Positions 17,629-23,656 of a stretch of 39,118 nt of DNA are shown here, one piece after another. Every line of letters starts with the position of its first letter. Positions within the stretch are counted from its first letter, which is position 1. The notes below the pieces were generated by a model, which saw only the letters and a list, made by a program, of their open reading frames with translations, did not search any database and was not told the DNA's origin. The DNA is taken from contig ONCZ01000025.1 of the NCBI GenBank assembly GCA_900316445.1, forward strand, positions 1-39,118, read 5' to 3'. The DNA is from an uncultured Prevotellaceae bacterium (GTDB lineage Bacteria > Bacteroidota > Bacteroidia > Bacteroidales > Bacteroidaceae). A program made the position numbers and the translations under genes.

Positions 17629-17755
17629 AATCGGGTAGGTTTGAAAGTGATGGAGGGAAGAGGCAAGAGTGGAGGCTATAAGATATATATGTTAAATTAA
17701 TTAACCTTTCATAAGAATCATATACGCCCACTTGCTCTTTCCCACTAAACCACCC

Positions 17756-17780
17756 CGAATCCCATTATCCCATTTTCCCA
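17756..17780. repeat. Third copy of the CCCATTWT octamer repeat
   Basis: Here the order is CCCATTAT, CCCATTTT, CCCA after CGAAT. It faces the right cassette repeat across about 130 bases, with CCCGAAT or CCCGATT outside both. This shows that the octamer units also exist outside the cassette boundary. Confidence 0.65.
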
Positions 17781-17811
17781 CTAAGCATTTTGAAAATATC
17801 TTGCGATATAT

Positions 17812-17842
17812 TTGGTTTTTTCCCCGATTTGCACTATCTTTG
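17812..17842 (+). promoter_or_regulatory. Promoter of the tRNA-Arg gene
   Basis: TTG at 17812-17814, 20 bases, then TATCTTTG at 17835-17842: a consensus Bacteroidetes promoter. The predicted start is about 17849, some 30 bases before the mature tRNA. Confidence 0.75.
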
Positions 17843-17880
17843 CACCCGAAAAGTCGTTTCCACATCTTCGGAAACCACGC

Positions 17881-17952
17881 GCCCTGATAGTTAAATGGAT
17901 ATAACAAGGCTCTCCTAAAGCTTAGTTCCGAGTTCGATTCTCGGTCGGGGTA
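17881..17952 (+). tRNA. tRNA-Arg (anticodon CCT)
   Basis: A full cloverleaf folds by hand: acceptor GCCCTGA with TCGGGGT, D stem GTTA/TAAC, anticodon stem AGGCT/AGCTT with loop CTCCTAA (CCT at 17914-17916), T stem CCGAG/CTCGG with TTCGATT, discriminator A. CCA is not encoded, as is usual in this phylum. It reads AGG codons. The gene stands at the junction between the inverted-repeat cassette and the AT-rich accessory operon, and tRNA-Arg genes are common integration targets. Confidence 0.93.
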
Positions 17953-18034
17953 CTGGCGTATGCATGCATCATTTTGTAAATCATTTTCAAACTTCCTAAA
18001 TCCTCCAAAATCTCCACAAAACACCCATTTTCAG

Positions 18035-18120
18035 CATTTCTGACTTTCCCCAGCCTAAACTCCGACTTTCCCCTAACGAAACTCCCACTTTCCCCTAAGG
18101 AAACTCCCAGTCTCCTTAGC
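18035..18120. repeat. 22-base tandem repeat downstream of tRNA-Arg
   Basis: Units AAACTCCGACTTTCCCCTAA, AAACTCCCACTTTCCCCTAA (each plus two bases) and a degenerate third occupy 18057-18120. A partial unit (CTGACTTTCCCC) precedes them at about 18039. The repeat is pyrimidine-rich on the plus strand. No gene overlaps it. Confidence 0.7.
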
Positions 18121-18146
18121 TCTTCATTTTCGCCCAAAACGACATC

Positions 18147-18177
18147 TTGATTCTGTAAACATTATTCATTAATTTTG
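18147..18177 (+). promoter_or_regulatory. Promoter in the tRNA-downstream gap
   Basis: TTG at 18147-18149 is followed after 20 bases by TAATTTTG (18170-18177). A start near 18184 would transcribe a small GTTTG-TAAG-CAAAC hairpin (18200-18213) and then the folded region at 18508. No convincing gene lies between 18184 and 18500. Confidence 0.55.
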
Positions 18178-18458
18178 CAGCAAAGAAAGATTAAGGACTG
18201 TTTGTAAGCAAACAAAATGTATCACAATCTGGCCCCAAGAGCGTAACTCCAAAGATCATTATACAACTCACAGTAGAACTGCCACCCATTGTTCAATGGA
18301 TTTAACAGCAGATTGAACACAATAAAAGAACGGCTTGTAAAAGAACAAAAAGTCAAATCATCGCGGTTTTCGCCTCTAATTACATCGAATCAGTATCATT
18401 TGGCGACATTTCTTTCATTTTTTTCTCTTTTCTTTGCTCATCTTCCAAGAAAAATGAC

Positions 18459-18466
18459 TATATTTG
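18459..18466 (+). promoter_or_regulatory. -7 box ahead of the folded RNA and J-domain operon
   Basis: TATATTTG is an exact TAnnTTTG match. TTTG at 18433-18436 lies 22 bases upstream, slightly long. A start at about 18473 would put the folded element 18508-18667 in the leader of the operon that begins at 18721. Confidence 0.5.
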
Positions 18467-18507
18467 CAACGTGTTTTCGAAAGAGGCACAAGACATATTG
18501 AAACAAC

Positions 18508-18667
18508 GAAGCGTTATGCTCGACTTGCTGATAGAAATGTGAGAAACTTCTGTAGTACGCAAGGAAAGTGTTGCGGTTCGCGCTTATAGCGTGGGCTGGT
18601 TACATTTCTCGTACTAAGGTAATTCTCACAACCTCTATCAGAAGAAGTGGCATCAGTGCCACGCTTC
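18508..18667 (+). ncRNA. Candidate structured RNA, rod-like, ahead of the J-domain operon
   Basis: Successive nested stems can be paired by eye. GAAGC(GT) at 18508 pairs with (AC)GCTTC at 18661-18667. CTT-g-CTGATAGA at 18524-18535 pairs with TCTATCAG-AAG at 18634-18644. TGTGAGAA 18538-18545 pairs with TTCTCACA 18623-18630. TAGTACG 18553-18559 pairs with CGTACTA 18610-18616. GGAAAGTG 18563-18570 pairs with TTACATTTCT around one bulge. Last, GGTTCGCGCT 18575-18584 pairs with AGCGTGGGCT 18588-18597 through several G-U pairs around a TAT loop. A separate hairpin GTGGCA-TCAG-TGCCAC sits at 18647-18662. The G-U pairs favour RNA over a DNA palindrome. It may be a cis-regulatory leader or an independent small RNA. 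An open frame with GTG start (18568-18714) is an alternative reading. Confidence 0.55.
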
Positions 18668-18720
18668 ATAACAATTTAAAGGCTCTCGTGGCGGCTGGAG
18701 GGCGATGTAGATAATAACGT

Positions 18721-18945
18721 ATGAGCAAGTCTGCTAAAGTATTGGTAACGATTGGAGCAATCTTCCTATACATCATTATTGCTACGCCGATAACGGCGGC
18801 AATGAAAGAGTCTGGGCAGTCGTCAGGTTTCATTGGATTGATTCTGCTTGTTGCGTTGATAGGTGCAATAAGGGCTATTTGGAAGAAACCAAAAGATGAA
18901 GGAAAAAAGAACGACGAGAATAATTCGTCAGTACTCCAAAAATAA
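18721..18945 (+). CDS. Small two-span membrane protein
   Basis: The 74-residue protein has two hydrophobic segments (about residues 7-27, VLVTIGAIFLYIIIATPITA, and 36-53, FIGLILLVALIGAIRAIW) joined by a short loop, then a charged tail KKPKDEGKKNDENNS. It is the first gene of an AT-richer plus-strand operon and starts 53 bases after the folded RNA candidate. The next gene, for a J-domain protein, begins 5 bases after its stop codon. I do not recognise a family. Its place suggests a membrane partner of the J-domain protein. Confidence 0.7.
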   Translation: MSKSAKVLVTIGAIFLYIIIATPITAAMKESGQSSGFIGLILLVALIGAIRAIWKKPKDEGKKNDENNSSVLQK

Positions 18946-18950
18946 TCCTA

Positions 18951-19463
18951 ATGTTTAAGGACTACTACAGGATACTGGGTGTCTCCCCATCGGCAAGCGA
19001 TGTTGAAATTAAACAGGCATATCGTGAGATGTCGATCAAATGGCATCCTGACCGAAATCCTGACGTTGATGTCACAGAAAAGATGCAGGACATAAATGAA
19101 GCGTATGCTATTTTGAAAGATGTAACGAAGCGAACACGCTATAATCAGGAATATGTGCGCTTCTGTGGTACATTCCAGTATGATGAAGAGTCTGAGGACT
19201 TTATAAGAATGGATGAAGAGGACTATTCACAAACAAACTGGTCATATGACTATGACGTGCAGGATGAAGAGCTCAAAGAAGACATTCGCAATGCACAGAA
19301 GTATGCGAGAGAACTGGTTGAAGAGTTCTTGAAGAATCTCAAAGAGACATCTAAAGTGGCAGCAAAAGGAGCAGTAACAAACGCATTTAACTACGCTGTT
19401 GGCTGGGTACTTGCTGGTATATTCTTAGCAATTATTGGAAGTTTAATCAGAACATGTAATTAA
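18951..19463 (+). CDS. Membrane-anchored J-domain protein
   Basis: Residues 1-68 are a complete J domain: DYYRILGVSPSASDVEIKQA, the HPD motif at 32-34 and the closing helix with YAILKDVTKRTRYNQ. This domain stimulates ATP hydrolysis by DnaK-type Hsp70. There is no Gly/Phe region, zinc finger or DnaJ C-terminal substrate domain, so it is a type III J-protein. An acidic linker (about 78-115) leads to an amphipathic helix and a single C-terminal membrane span (about 146-165, AVGWVLAGIFLAIIGSL). It would tether Hsp70 to the inner membrane. Neighbours are small membrane and secreted proteins with gaps of 3-12 bases, so the operon probably serves one envelope function. Confidence 0.9.
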   Translation: MFKDYYRILGVSPSASDVEIKQAYREMSIKWHPDRNPDVDVTEKMQDINEAYAILKDVTKRTRYNQEYVRFCGTFQYDEESEDFIRMDEEDYSQTNWSYDYDVQDEELKEDIRNAQKYARELVEEFLKNLKETSKVAAKGAVTNAFNYAVGWVLAGIFLAIIGSLIRTCN

Positions 19464-19466
19464 AGT

Positions 19467-19874
19467 ATGAAAGAAAAGATTCTATTTCCTATTGTCAGTT
19501 TATTCATTGGAGCTTGTGTTGGCGGAGCTGTCGTATATGCTATAGATTCCAATAAGATAAAGGAAAAAGAAGATGAAATAATGGAGATACAATCTGTATT
19601 GGATGAAGGAAGGGACGCAATGATTAAAACGAACATATACGTAAATGAATTCGCAAAAAAACTATTTATTGGTTCCTTTGTTGATGGCAACACTAATGCA
19701 GCAGTTGCTTCAAAAACATTGGAAGCATTGTTTCCAGAACTCCTGAAACTGAACAAATCTCTAAAACTAGATTGTACGGAATACAAGAACGGAGCCCCCG
19801 TATCAACTACAGATGAATATGGAAATAGCAATCCAGTAGAAACACTTCCTGAAGAAAAACGAATCTTAAAATAG
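19467..19874 (+). CDS. Membrane-anchored coiled-coil protein
   Basis: The 135-residue protein has one N-terminal membrane span (about residues 5-26, ILFPIVSLFIGACVGGAVVY) followed by a charged coiled-coil-like stretch (NKIKEKEDEIMEIQSVLDEG). A hydrophilic C-terminal part follows that would lie in the periplasm. The span contains one Cys (GACVGG), but it is not a typical lipobox. The gene starts 3 bases after the J-domain stop codon and 12 bases before the lipoprotein gene. I do not recognise a family. Confidence 0.7.
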   Translation: MKEKILFPIVSLFIGACVGGAVVYAIDSNKIKEKEDEIMEIQSVLDEGRDAMIKTNIYVNEFAKKLFIGSFVDGNTNAAVASKTLEALFPELLKLNKSLKLDCTEYKNGAPVSTTDEYGNSNPVETLPEEKRILK

Positions 19875-19886
19875 ATAAAAGGACTT

Positions 19887-20783
19887 ATGAAGAAACAGTT
19901 AATTTTCATATGCACATGTGCAATATTATTTTTTTCCTGCCATAATCGCACCAAGGAAACTATAGAATCCATGTCAGAATATCACACGTCTGACAATATC
20001 ATGTATTGTAAAGTTCCCGCATCTTTACATCTTACAAAAGAGGATTCTCATTCTCTGCAATTTGAAGATGGCAAGAAGATAGTGAAGATTATGATAACGG
20101 ACTCCTCCAACGGATGGAATTTGAGCGGTTTTGCAGAACAGATGGTAGGCAATATGCGTTCAAAATTGACATTGGTAGAGCTGAATGATTCTGTAATTGC
20201 CTATGAGATTCAGAAGGGGATAACAACCATTCCCGCACAGATGTTTAGTGTGTATGAGCGTAATGGTTATTCTGTTTTGTTGACAACAATGGGCATTGAC
20301 TTGGATGTCCATAAGGCTATGGGTAGGACAATACTATGCAAAGACAAAGACCGCGAAAAAACAAATACGAATTATCAAGGGGAATATCTTAGCCTCTCTT
20401 ATCCGTCTGGCTGGATTGTGGACGAGCACCCGAATACACAGACCTCAGATGTGTATATAAGTCAGAGTAACCACGCTTTCGGCGTGTGGCTGTTCCGCTT
20501 CGAGATAGAAGATGACATCACTTTCAAGGATGCCATGACAGACATTGCCAACAATTGGCGAGAGGTCGCAAAAGTGAATATGTCCTATCAGCAAATCAAC
20601 GGCGAGGAATGGTGCAAGCACGACATCAGAATGAATATGCAAGGACAAACAGGACGGCAAATCTCTTTTTATCGTCAAAAAGGAAATTATATCTACAACG
20701 TCAAGTTTGGTAATAACACTACTGATGTGGAGAAAAACCTTGTCGTAATTGATTCTATAATGACTTCAGTTAAAATTTTGTAG
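19887..20783 (+). CDS. Lipoprotein with two PsbP/Mog1-like halves
   Basis: The 298-residue protein has a lipoprotein signal (MKKQLIFICTCAILFFSC, Cys18). The mature part appears to hold two related beta-rich halves. The second half, from about residue 172 (YLSLSYPSGWIVDE through SFYRQKGNYIYNVKFGN to SIMTSVKI), has the order typical of PsbP/Mog1-fold proteins: a YPSGW-type start, a central strand set and a final IMTSVK helix. The first half is more diverged. This assignment is from pattern only. It is the only lipoprotein of the J-domain operon and may face the periplasm or the surface. Confidence 0.75.
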   Translation: MKKQLIFICTCAILFFSCHNRTKETIESMSEYHTSDNIMYCKVPASLHLTKEDSHSLQFEDGKKIVKIMITDSSNGWNLSGFAEQMVGNMRSKLTLVELNDSVIAYEIQKGITTIPAQMFSVYERNGYSVLLTTMGIDLDVHKAMGRTILCKDKDREKTNTNYQGEYLSLSYPSGWIVDEHPNTQTSDVYISQSNHAFGVWLFRFEIEDDITFKDAMTDIANNWREVAKVNMSYQQINGEEWCKHDIRMNMQGQTGRQISFYRQKGNYIYNVKFGNNTTDVEKNLVVIDSIMTSVKIL

Positions 20784-20792
20784 CATAGACAT

Positions 20793-21416
20793 ATGAATAG
20801 ATGTAGACTTGTATCACTAATCTTACTTGTTCTTTTCTCACCAAAGGTGTTTGCGCAATTCGGGATTAACGGAATAGAATCAGCATATACAGATTTTACC
20901 CTCCTATTAAATGCTTTTCTGCAAGCACCTACAAATAGAACTTCCAATGAGGATATTTTCAGGAGATTGGATTACTTGCAAGAAGATATCAAACAAGCAA
21001 ATGTCAGTCAAGAAGAAAGGGGCAGATTTGAAGCACTGGCAAGTGATATTGAAATCGTGAAGGAGTTTATGGCCCCAATATCCAATAAATACAATTCTCA
21101 CCTAAAAGAGAGCCAATTAATCCGTTTACAAGGATTATTTGGGAAAAATTTCTCAAAAGTCAAACTGAATGTCAAGTGTCCTGCTGATGAAATAGAATTT
21201 ATAGAAATAAGAGTAACTTCATTGAGAATCTGCTATTTCCACAATATATCACAAAAATGCAAAAACGGGCTTAGAATTAAATTCTATGCAGCATCAGGAA
21301 ATTCTAATAGTCATGGTGATTACGGTGCTATGTATGGCGAATACACACCTATATTAAATAATGCAGGTAGCAAATATCTTAAAATGATTTCCGCCTCAAT
21401 TATAGAACGTTTCTAA
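20793..21416 (+). CDS. Secreted protein of unknown function
   Basis: The 207-residue protein has a signal peptide ending VFAQ (about residues 1-22). The mature part begins with a helical half (LLLNAFLQAPTNRTSNEDIF, RRLDYLQEDIKQANVSQEER) and ends in a beta-rich half with four Cys residues in VKCPADE, RICYFH and QKCKNG, which may form disulphides. I do not recognise a family. It follows the lipoprotein gene after 9 bases and precedes another membrane-anchored protein, so it belongs to the same operon. Confidence 0.7.
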   Translation: MNRCRLVSLILLVLFSPKVFAQFGINGIESAYTDFTLLLNAFLQAPTNRTSNEDIFRRLDYLQEDIKQANVSQEERGRFEALASDIEIVKEFMAPISNKYNSHLKESQLIRLQGLFGKNFSKVKLNVKCPADEIEFIEIRVTSLRICYFHNISQKCKNGLRIKFYAASGNSNSHGDYGAMYGEYTPILNNAGSKYLKMISASIIERF

Positions 21417-21443
21417 ATTCATATTTGTAACCCTAACATTATA

Positions 21444-21779
21444 ATGATGGATAAGAAAATACATATTATAGGAACTATCTTGCTTATCGTTATAACCAAC
21501 CTTATATCTATTGATTTAGCTCATGAGGCTGGATATAAAGTTGGCAAAGAAGAGCAACGTTCTTATATTAGGAAATTGGAGATGAAAAATGATAAGATGG
21601 AAAAGACTTCAAGACAAGTATTGAAAGAGACCATAGAAGCATTTAGAAGTGAAGCAAACAAACAGTTCAACTCTGGGAACTATGATGCCTATTTAAACTG
21701 GAACGAAACAATAAAAACTTACCAAATAGCTTTGGATTCTATAGAGTCTTATTCTCTATTGGATGGGCTACATAAATAG
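21444..21779 (+). CDS. Membrane-anchored helical protein
   Basis: The 111-residue protein has one N-terminal membrane span (about residues 6-24, HIIGTILLIVITNLISIDL) followed by a long charged helix (KEEQRSYIRKLEMKNDKMEK onward) likely to form a coiled coil. Its plan resembles that of the 135-residue protein encoded upstream, so the two could be partners. Either of two adjacent ATG codons may be the start. It is the last intact gene of the operon, 27 bases after its neighbour. No family is recognised. Confidence 0.65.
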   Translation: MMDKKIHIIGTILLIVITNLISIDLAHEAGYKVGKEEQRSYIRKLEMKNDKMEKTSRQVLKETIEAFRSEANKQFNSGNYDAYLNWNETIKTYQIALDSIESYSLLDGLHK

Positions 21780-21810
21780 ATATAGACCTCCTATGACATT
21801 CTACTAGCAG

Positions 21811-21991
21811 GTAGGCAATAAAGTACACACGGTGCCAGGAACGTTGTGTACATGATTTGCTTCCATCAAGAAAGCACAAAGTTGGAGAGAAATATAAATT
21901 AAAATACAGCATTAAAGACCCAAACACCTACGAAGTATTATGGGACGAACAGGTCTTGGGAGAAGAACCCAAGGAGGATAGTTCCGAATGA
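21811..21991 (+). pseudogene. Decayed gene fragment
   Basis: Two frames read in turn give one plausible protein end. VGNKVHTVPGTLC runs from 21811 to a TGA, and a neighbouring frame continues as HKVGEKYKLKYSIKDPNTYE and VLWDEQVLGEEPKE to a TGA at 21989-21991. There is no start codon in the second frame. The peptide resembles small hypothetical proteins of this phylum ending in a YEVLWDE-type motif, so a frameshifted remnant is likely. Nothing else is seen between the operon and the toxin-antitoxin promoter. Confidence 0.4.
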
Positions 21992-22041
21992 GTATATACA
22001 TCGTGAACAAAACGCGATAAACACTTTTTTCCTGATTTTAT

Positions 22042-22072
22042 TTGGAAGTTACAAATAAAGTGCGTATATTTG
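22042..22072 (+). promoter_or_regulatory. Promoter of the toxin-antitoxin operon
   Basis: TTG at 22042-22044 within TTTGG, 20 bases, then TATATTTG at 22065-22072: a consensus promoter. The start of transcription near 22079 falls after the in-frame ATG at 22077, which argues for the antitoxin start at 22098. Confidence 0.75.
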
Positions 22073-22097
22073 CAGCATGAAACAAAATTATGATCAC

Positions 22098-22277
22098 ATG
22101 AATACAAACAACAAACCCGAAAACCGCAATGAAGCCTTAAAGGCCATCTTACGCAAGAGCCATGCTCAGGCCCTTGCAGGTGAGACCTATTCAATGGACT
22201 ATGTCGAACACTTCATGAACAATAAGATTTATGAACTTGAACATCGAATGGACACCTGTTGCGTTGCAGAGCCTTGA
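22098..22277 (+). CDS. Antitoxin of a RelE/ParE-type pair
   Basis: The likely product has 59 residues from the ATG at 22098 (MNTNNKPENRNEALK); the upstream in-frame ATG at 22077 lies at or before the predicted transcription start. It is small, polar and helix-forming, with a C-terminal stretch that would wrap the toxin (ALAGETYSMDYVEHFMNNKI). The N-terminus shows no clear ribbon-helix-helix or helix-turn-helix signature. The role is inferred from its position before and overlapping a RelE/ParE-fold gene. It should neutralise the toxin and may repress the shared promoter. Confidence 0.7.
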   Translation: MNTNNKPENRNEALKAILRKSHAQALAGETYSMDYVEHFMNNKIYELEHRMDTCCVAEP

Positions 22278-22557
22278 TGAGGTTTATGAATACACTTTCG
22301 AAGAATTTGGCAAAGCACAAGTTCGTAAGCTAACAAAACAAATATACTCCGCTACCCGCAGAATTGCAGCCTTCCCTATGGCTGGAACCATAGATGAAGA
22401 CTGCACAGAAGAGTTTGGTGTGGAATATCGTCGTATAGTCGTCATCAGTGAAATCAGTCTTCTTTATACCATCGTCGATGATACCATATTCATTGAATAT
22501 GTAAGGAATGCCCGTTTAGACGATGCAACAGTTTGGGACAGACTGAGTGCACTTTAG
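22231..22557 (+). CDS. RelE/ParE-superfamily toxin
   Basis: The 108-residue protein has the family's layout: MNLNIEWTPVALQSLDEVYE at the start, two helices, ATRRIAAFPMAGTID, the central strand EYRRIVVISEISLLYTIVDD and a final VRNARLDD segment. The Arg-rich strand and terminal region are where active residues lie in RelE-type ribonucleases and ParE-type gyrase poisons; the sequence alone does not decide between them. Its ATG lies 47 bases inside the antitoxin gene, a long overlap that couples translation. The stop codon is 5 bases from the end of the convergent TPR gene. Confidence 0.85.
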   Translation: MNLNIEWTPVALQSLDEVYEYTFEEFGKAQVRKLTKQIYSATRRIAAFPMAGTIDEDCTEEFGVEYRRIVVISEISLLYTIVDDTIFIEYVRNARLDDATVWDRLSAL

Positions 22558-22562
22558 TATAA

Positions 22563-23654
22563 TCACTTTATCATCTCGCGGGCTTTGGCGACCATCTCGG
22601 AGAGTTGGGGCGTGGGGGTCTCCACCTCGGCGGCACTATCGAGGAACTGCTGGTAGTAGGAGCGGGCCTGTTCATCGTCCTTGAGGATGTAGGCGTAGGC
22701 ATTGGCGATGTTGAAATAGGTGGCGACGGAGAAGGGATTATAGCCGAGATGCTCCTTCCAGGCGTTGACGGCTTCAGGATAGTGCTGAGTCAAGTAATAG
22801 CCTTCGCCCTGAGAGAGCGTGATGGCCTTCATAATGGTAGTGTCAGGACGCATGAGTTCACGGGCGAGGCTCAGATAGTTCAGTCCCTCAGGATAGCGTT
22901 GGGTATCGACGCAGACCACACCAAGACGATAGGCACAGCCCGCATGTTGCATGCCGCTGATGAGGAAGGCCAACTGAAGATACTTATAGGCACGTTCGAG
23001 GCTGTCGAGTTGCGAGCAGCACATGCCGGCGGAATAAAGCGTATTGAAAGTGGAGTCGCCCTGTTCAAGCAGCCGGTCGTACAACTTACCAGCTGCCGTA
23101 AAGTCGCGATTCATAAACCACGCATCAGCCAACGCCCTGTTCACCAGGATATTCGTAGAGTCCCTTTGACAGTATTTCATTCCACAGATGATACCTCTTT
23201 GCGGTTGATTGGCTTTGGCATAAGCAAGCGTCAGACCAGCCACCACCTCTCCATCCATAGGAAAGCGGCCTACAAGTTGCTGAGCCCAATACATGAAGGA
23301 ATCATTATCGCCCTGCTTTTGATAACTGTATGCCAACTGGCGGAAGGCATCATGCGAGAGACTGTCCTCAGGCAGGTTCTTCAGAAGTTCAGAAGTCTCA
23401 CGGTAGTTCGCACGTTTGTAATAGCAGTCAGCCAACTTCACGCGAATGTCGCCCTCCATTGAGATTCGCACGCTGTCTTGGGATTCTGCGATTGCATAAG
23501 CCCGTTGGTAGCACTTCAGCGCCTCGTAAGTATCGTACTGCTGCATACAACTGTCGCCAGCCTGCACATAGATCTGCAAGGAGTCAACCCCCTCGCCCTT
23601 GGCGGAGAGAGCCGTCAGCAGGGCGAGGGTGATTATCGAAAACAGGCTTTTCAT
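22563..23654 (-). CDS. Secreted tetratricopeptide-repeat protein
   Basis: The 363-residue protein has a signal peptide (about residues 1-20) and at least seven helix-turn-helix TPR units. Examples are YDTYEALKCYQRAYAIAES, AFRQLAYSYQKQGDNDSFMY and VATYFNIANAYAYILKDDEQ. It should be a periplasmic or outer-membrane-associated scaffold. Its start lies 2 bases after the stop of the M56-TonB gene, so it is the third gene of a BlaI-M56-TPR operon and probably binds a protein in that sensing pathway or in envelope maintenance. No catalytic domain is present. Confidence 0.85.
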   Translation of the reverse strand: MKSLFSIITLALLTALSAKGEGVDSLQIYVQAGDSCMQQYDTYEALKCYQRAYAIAESQDSVRISMEGDIRVKLADCYYKRANYRETSELLKNLPEDSLSHDAFRQLAYSYQKQGDNDSFMYWAQQLVGRFPMDGEVVAGLTLAYAKANQPQRGIICGMKYCQRDSTNILVNRALADAWFMNRDFTAAGKLYDRLLEQGDSTFNTLYSAGMCCSQLDSLERAYKYLQLAFLISGMQHAGCAYRLGVVCVDTQRYPEGLNYLSLARELMRPDTTIMKAITLSQGEGYYLTQHYPEAVNAWKEHLGYNPFSVATYFNIANAYAYILKDDEQARSYYQQFLDSAAEVETPTPQLSEMVAKAREMIK

Positions 23655-23656
23655 TA

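Noticed and set aside
12885-17780. CRISPR array from the octamer repeats
   Set aside because: Units are 8 bases without unique spacers, and no cas genes are present.
17701-18024. Minus-strand open frame across the tRNA region
   Set aside because: It runs antisense through the tRNA-Arg gene, which folds as a full cloverleaf.
18289-18501. Plus-strand open frame of 70 codons
   Set aside because: It is low-complexity (FLSFFSLFFAHL), overlaps a predicted promoter and has no family resemblance.
18508-18667. Retron msr-msd or group II intron part
   Set aside because: No reverse transcriptase gene lies nearby and no domain V-like hairpin was found. The folded region is better treated as an unassigned RNA.
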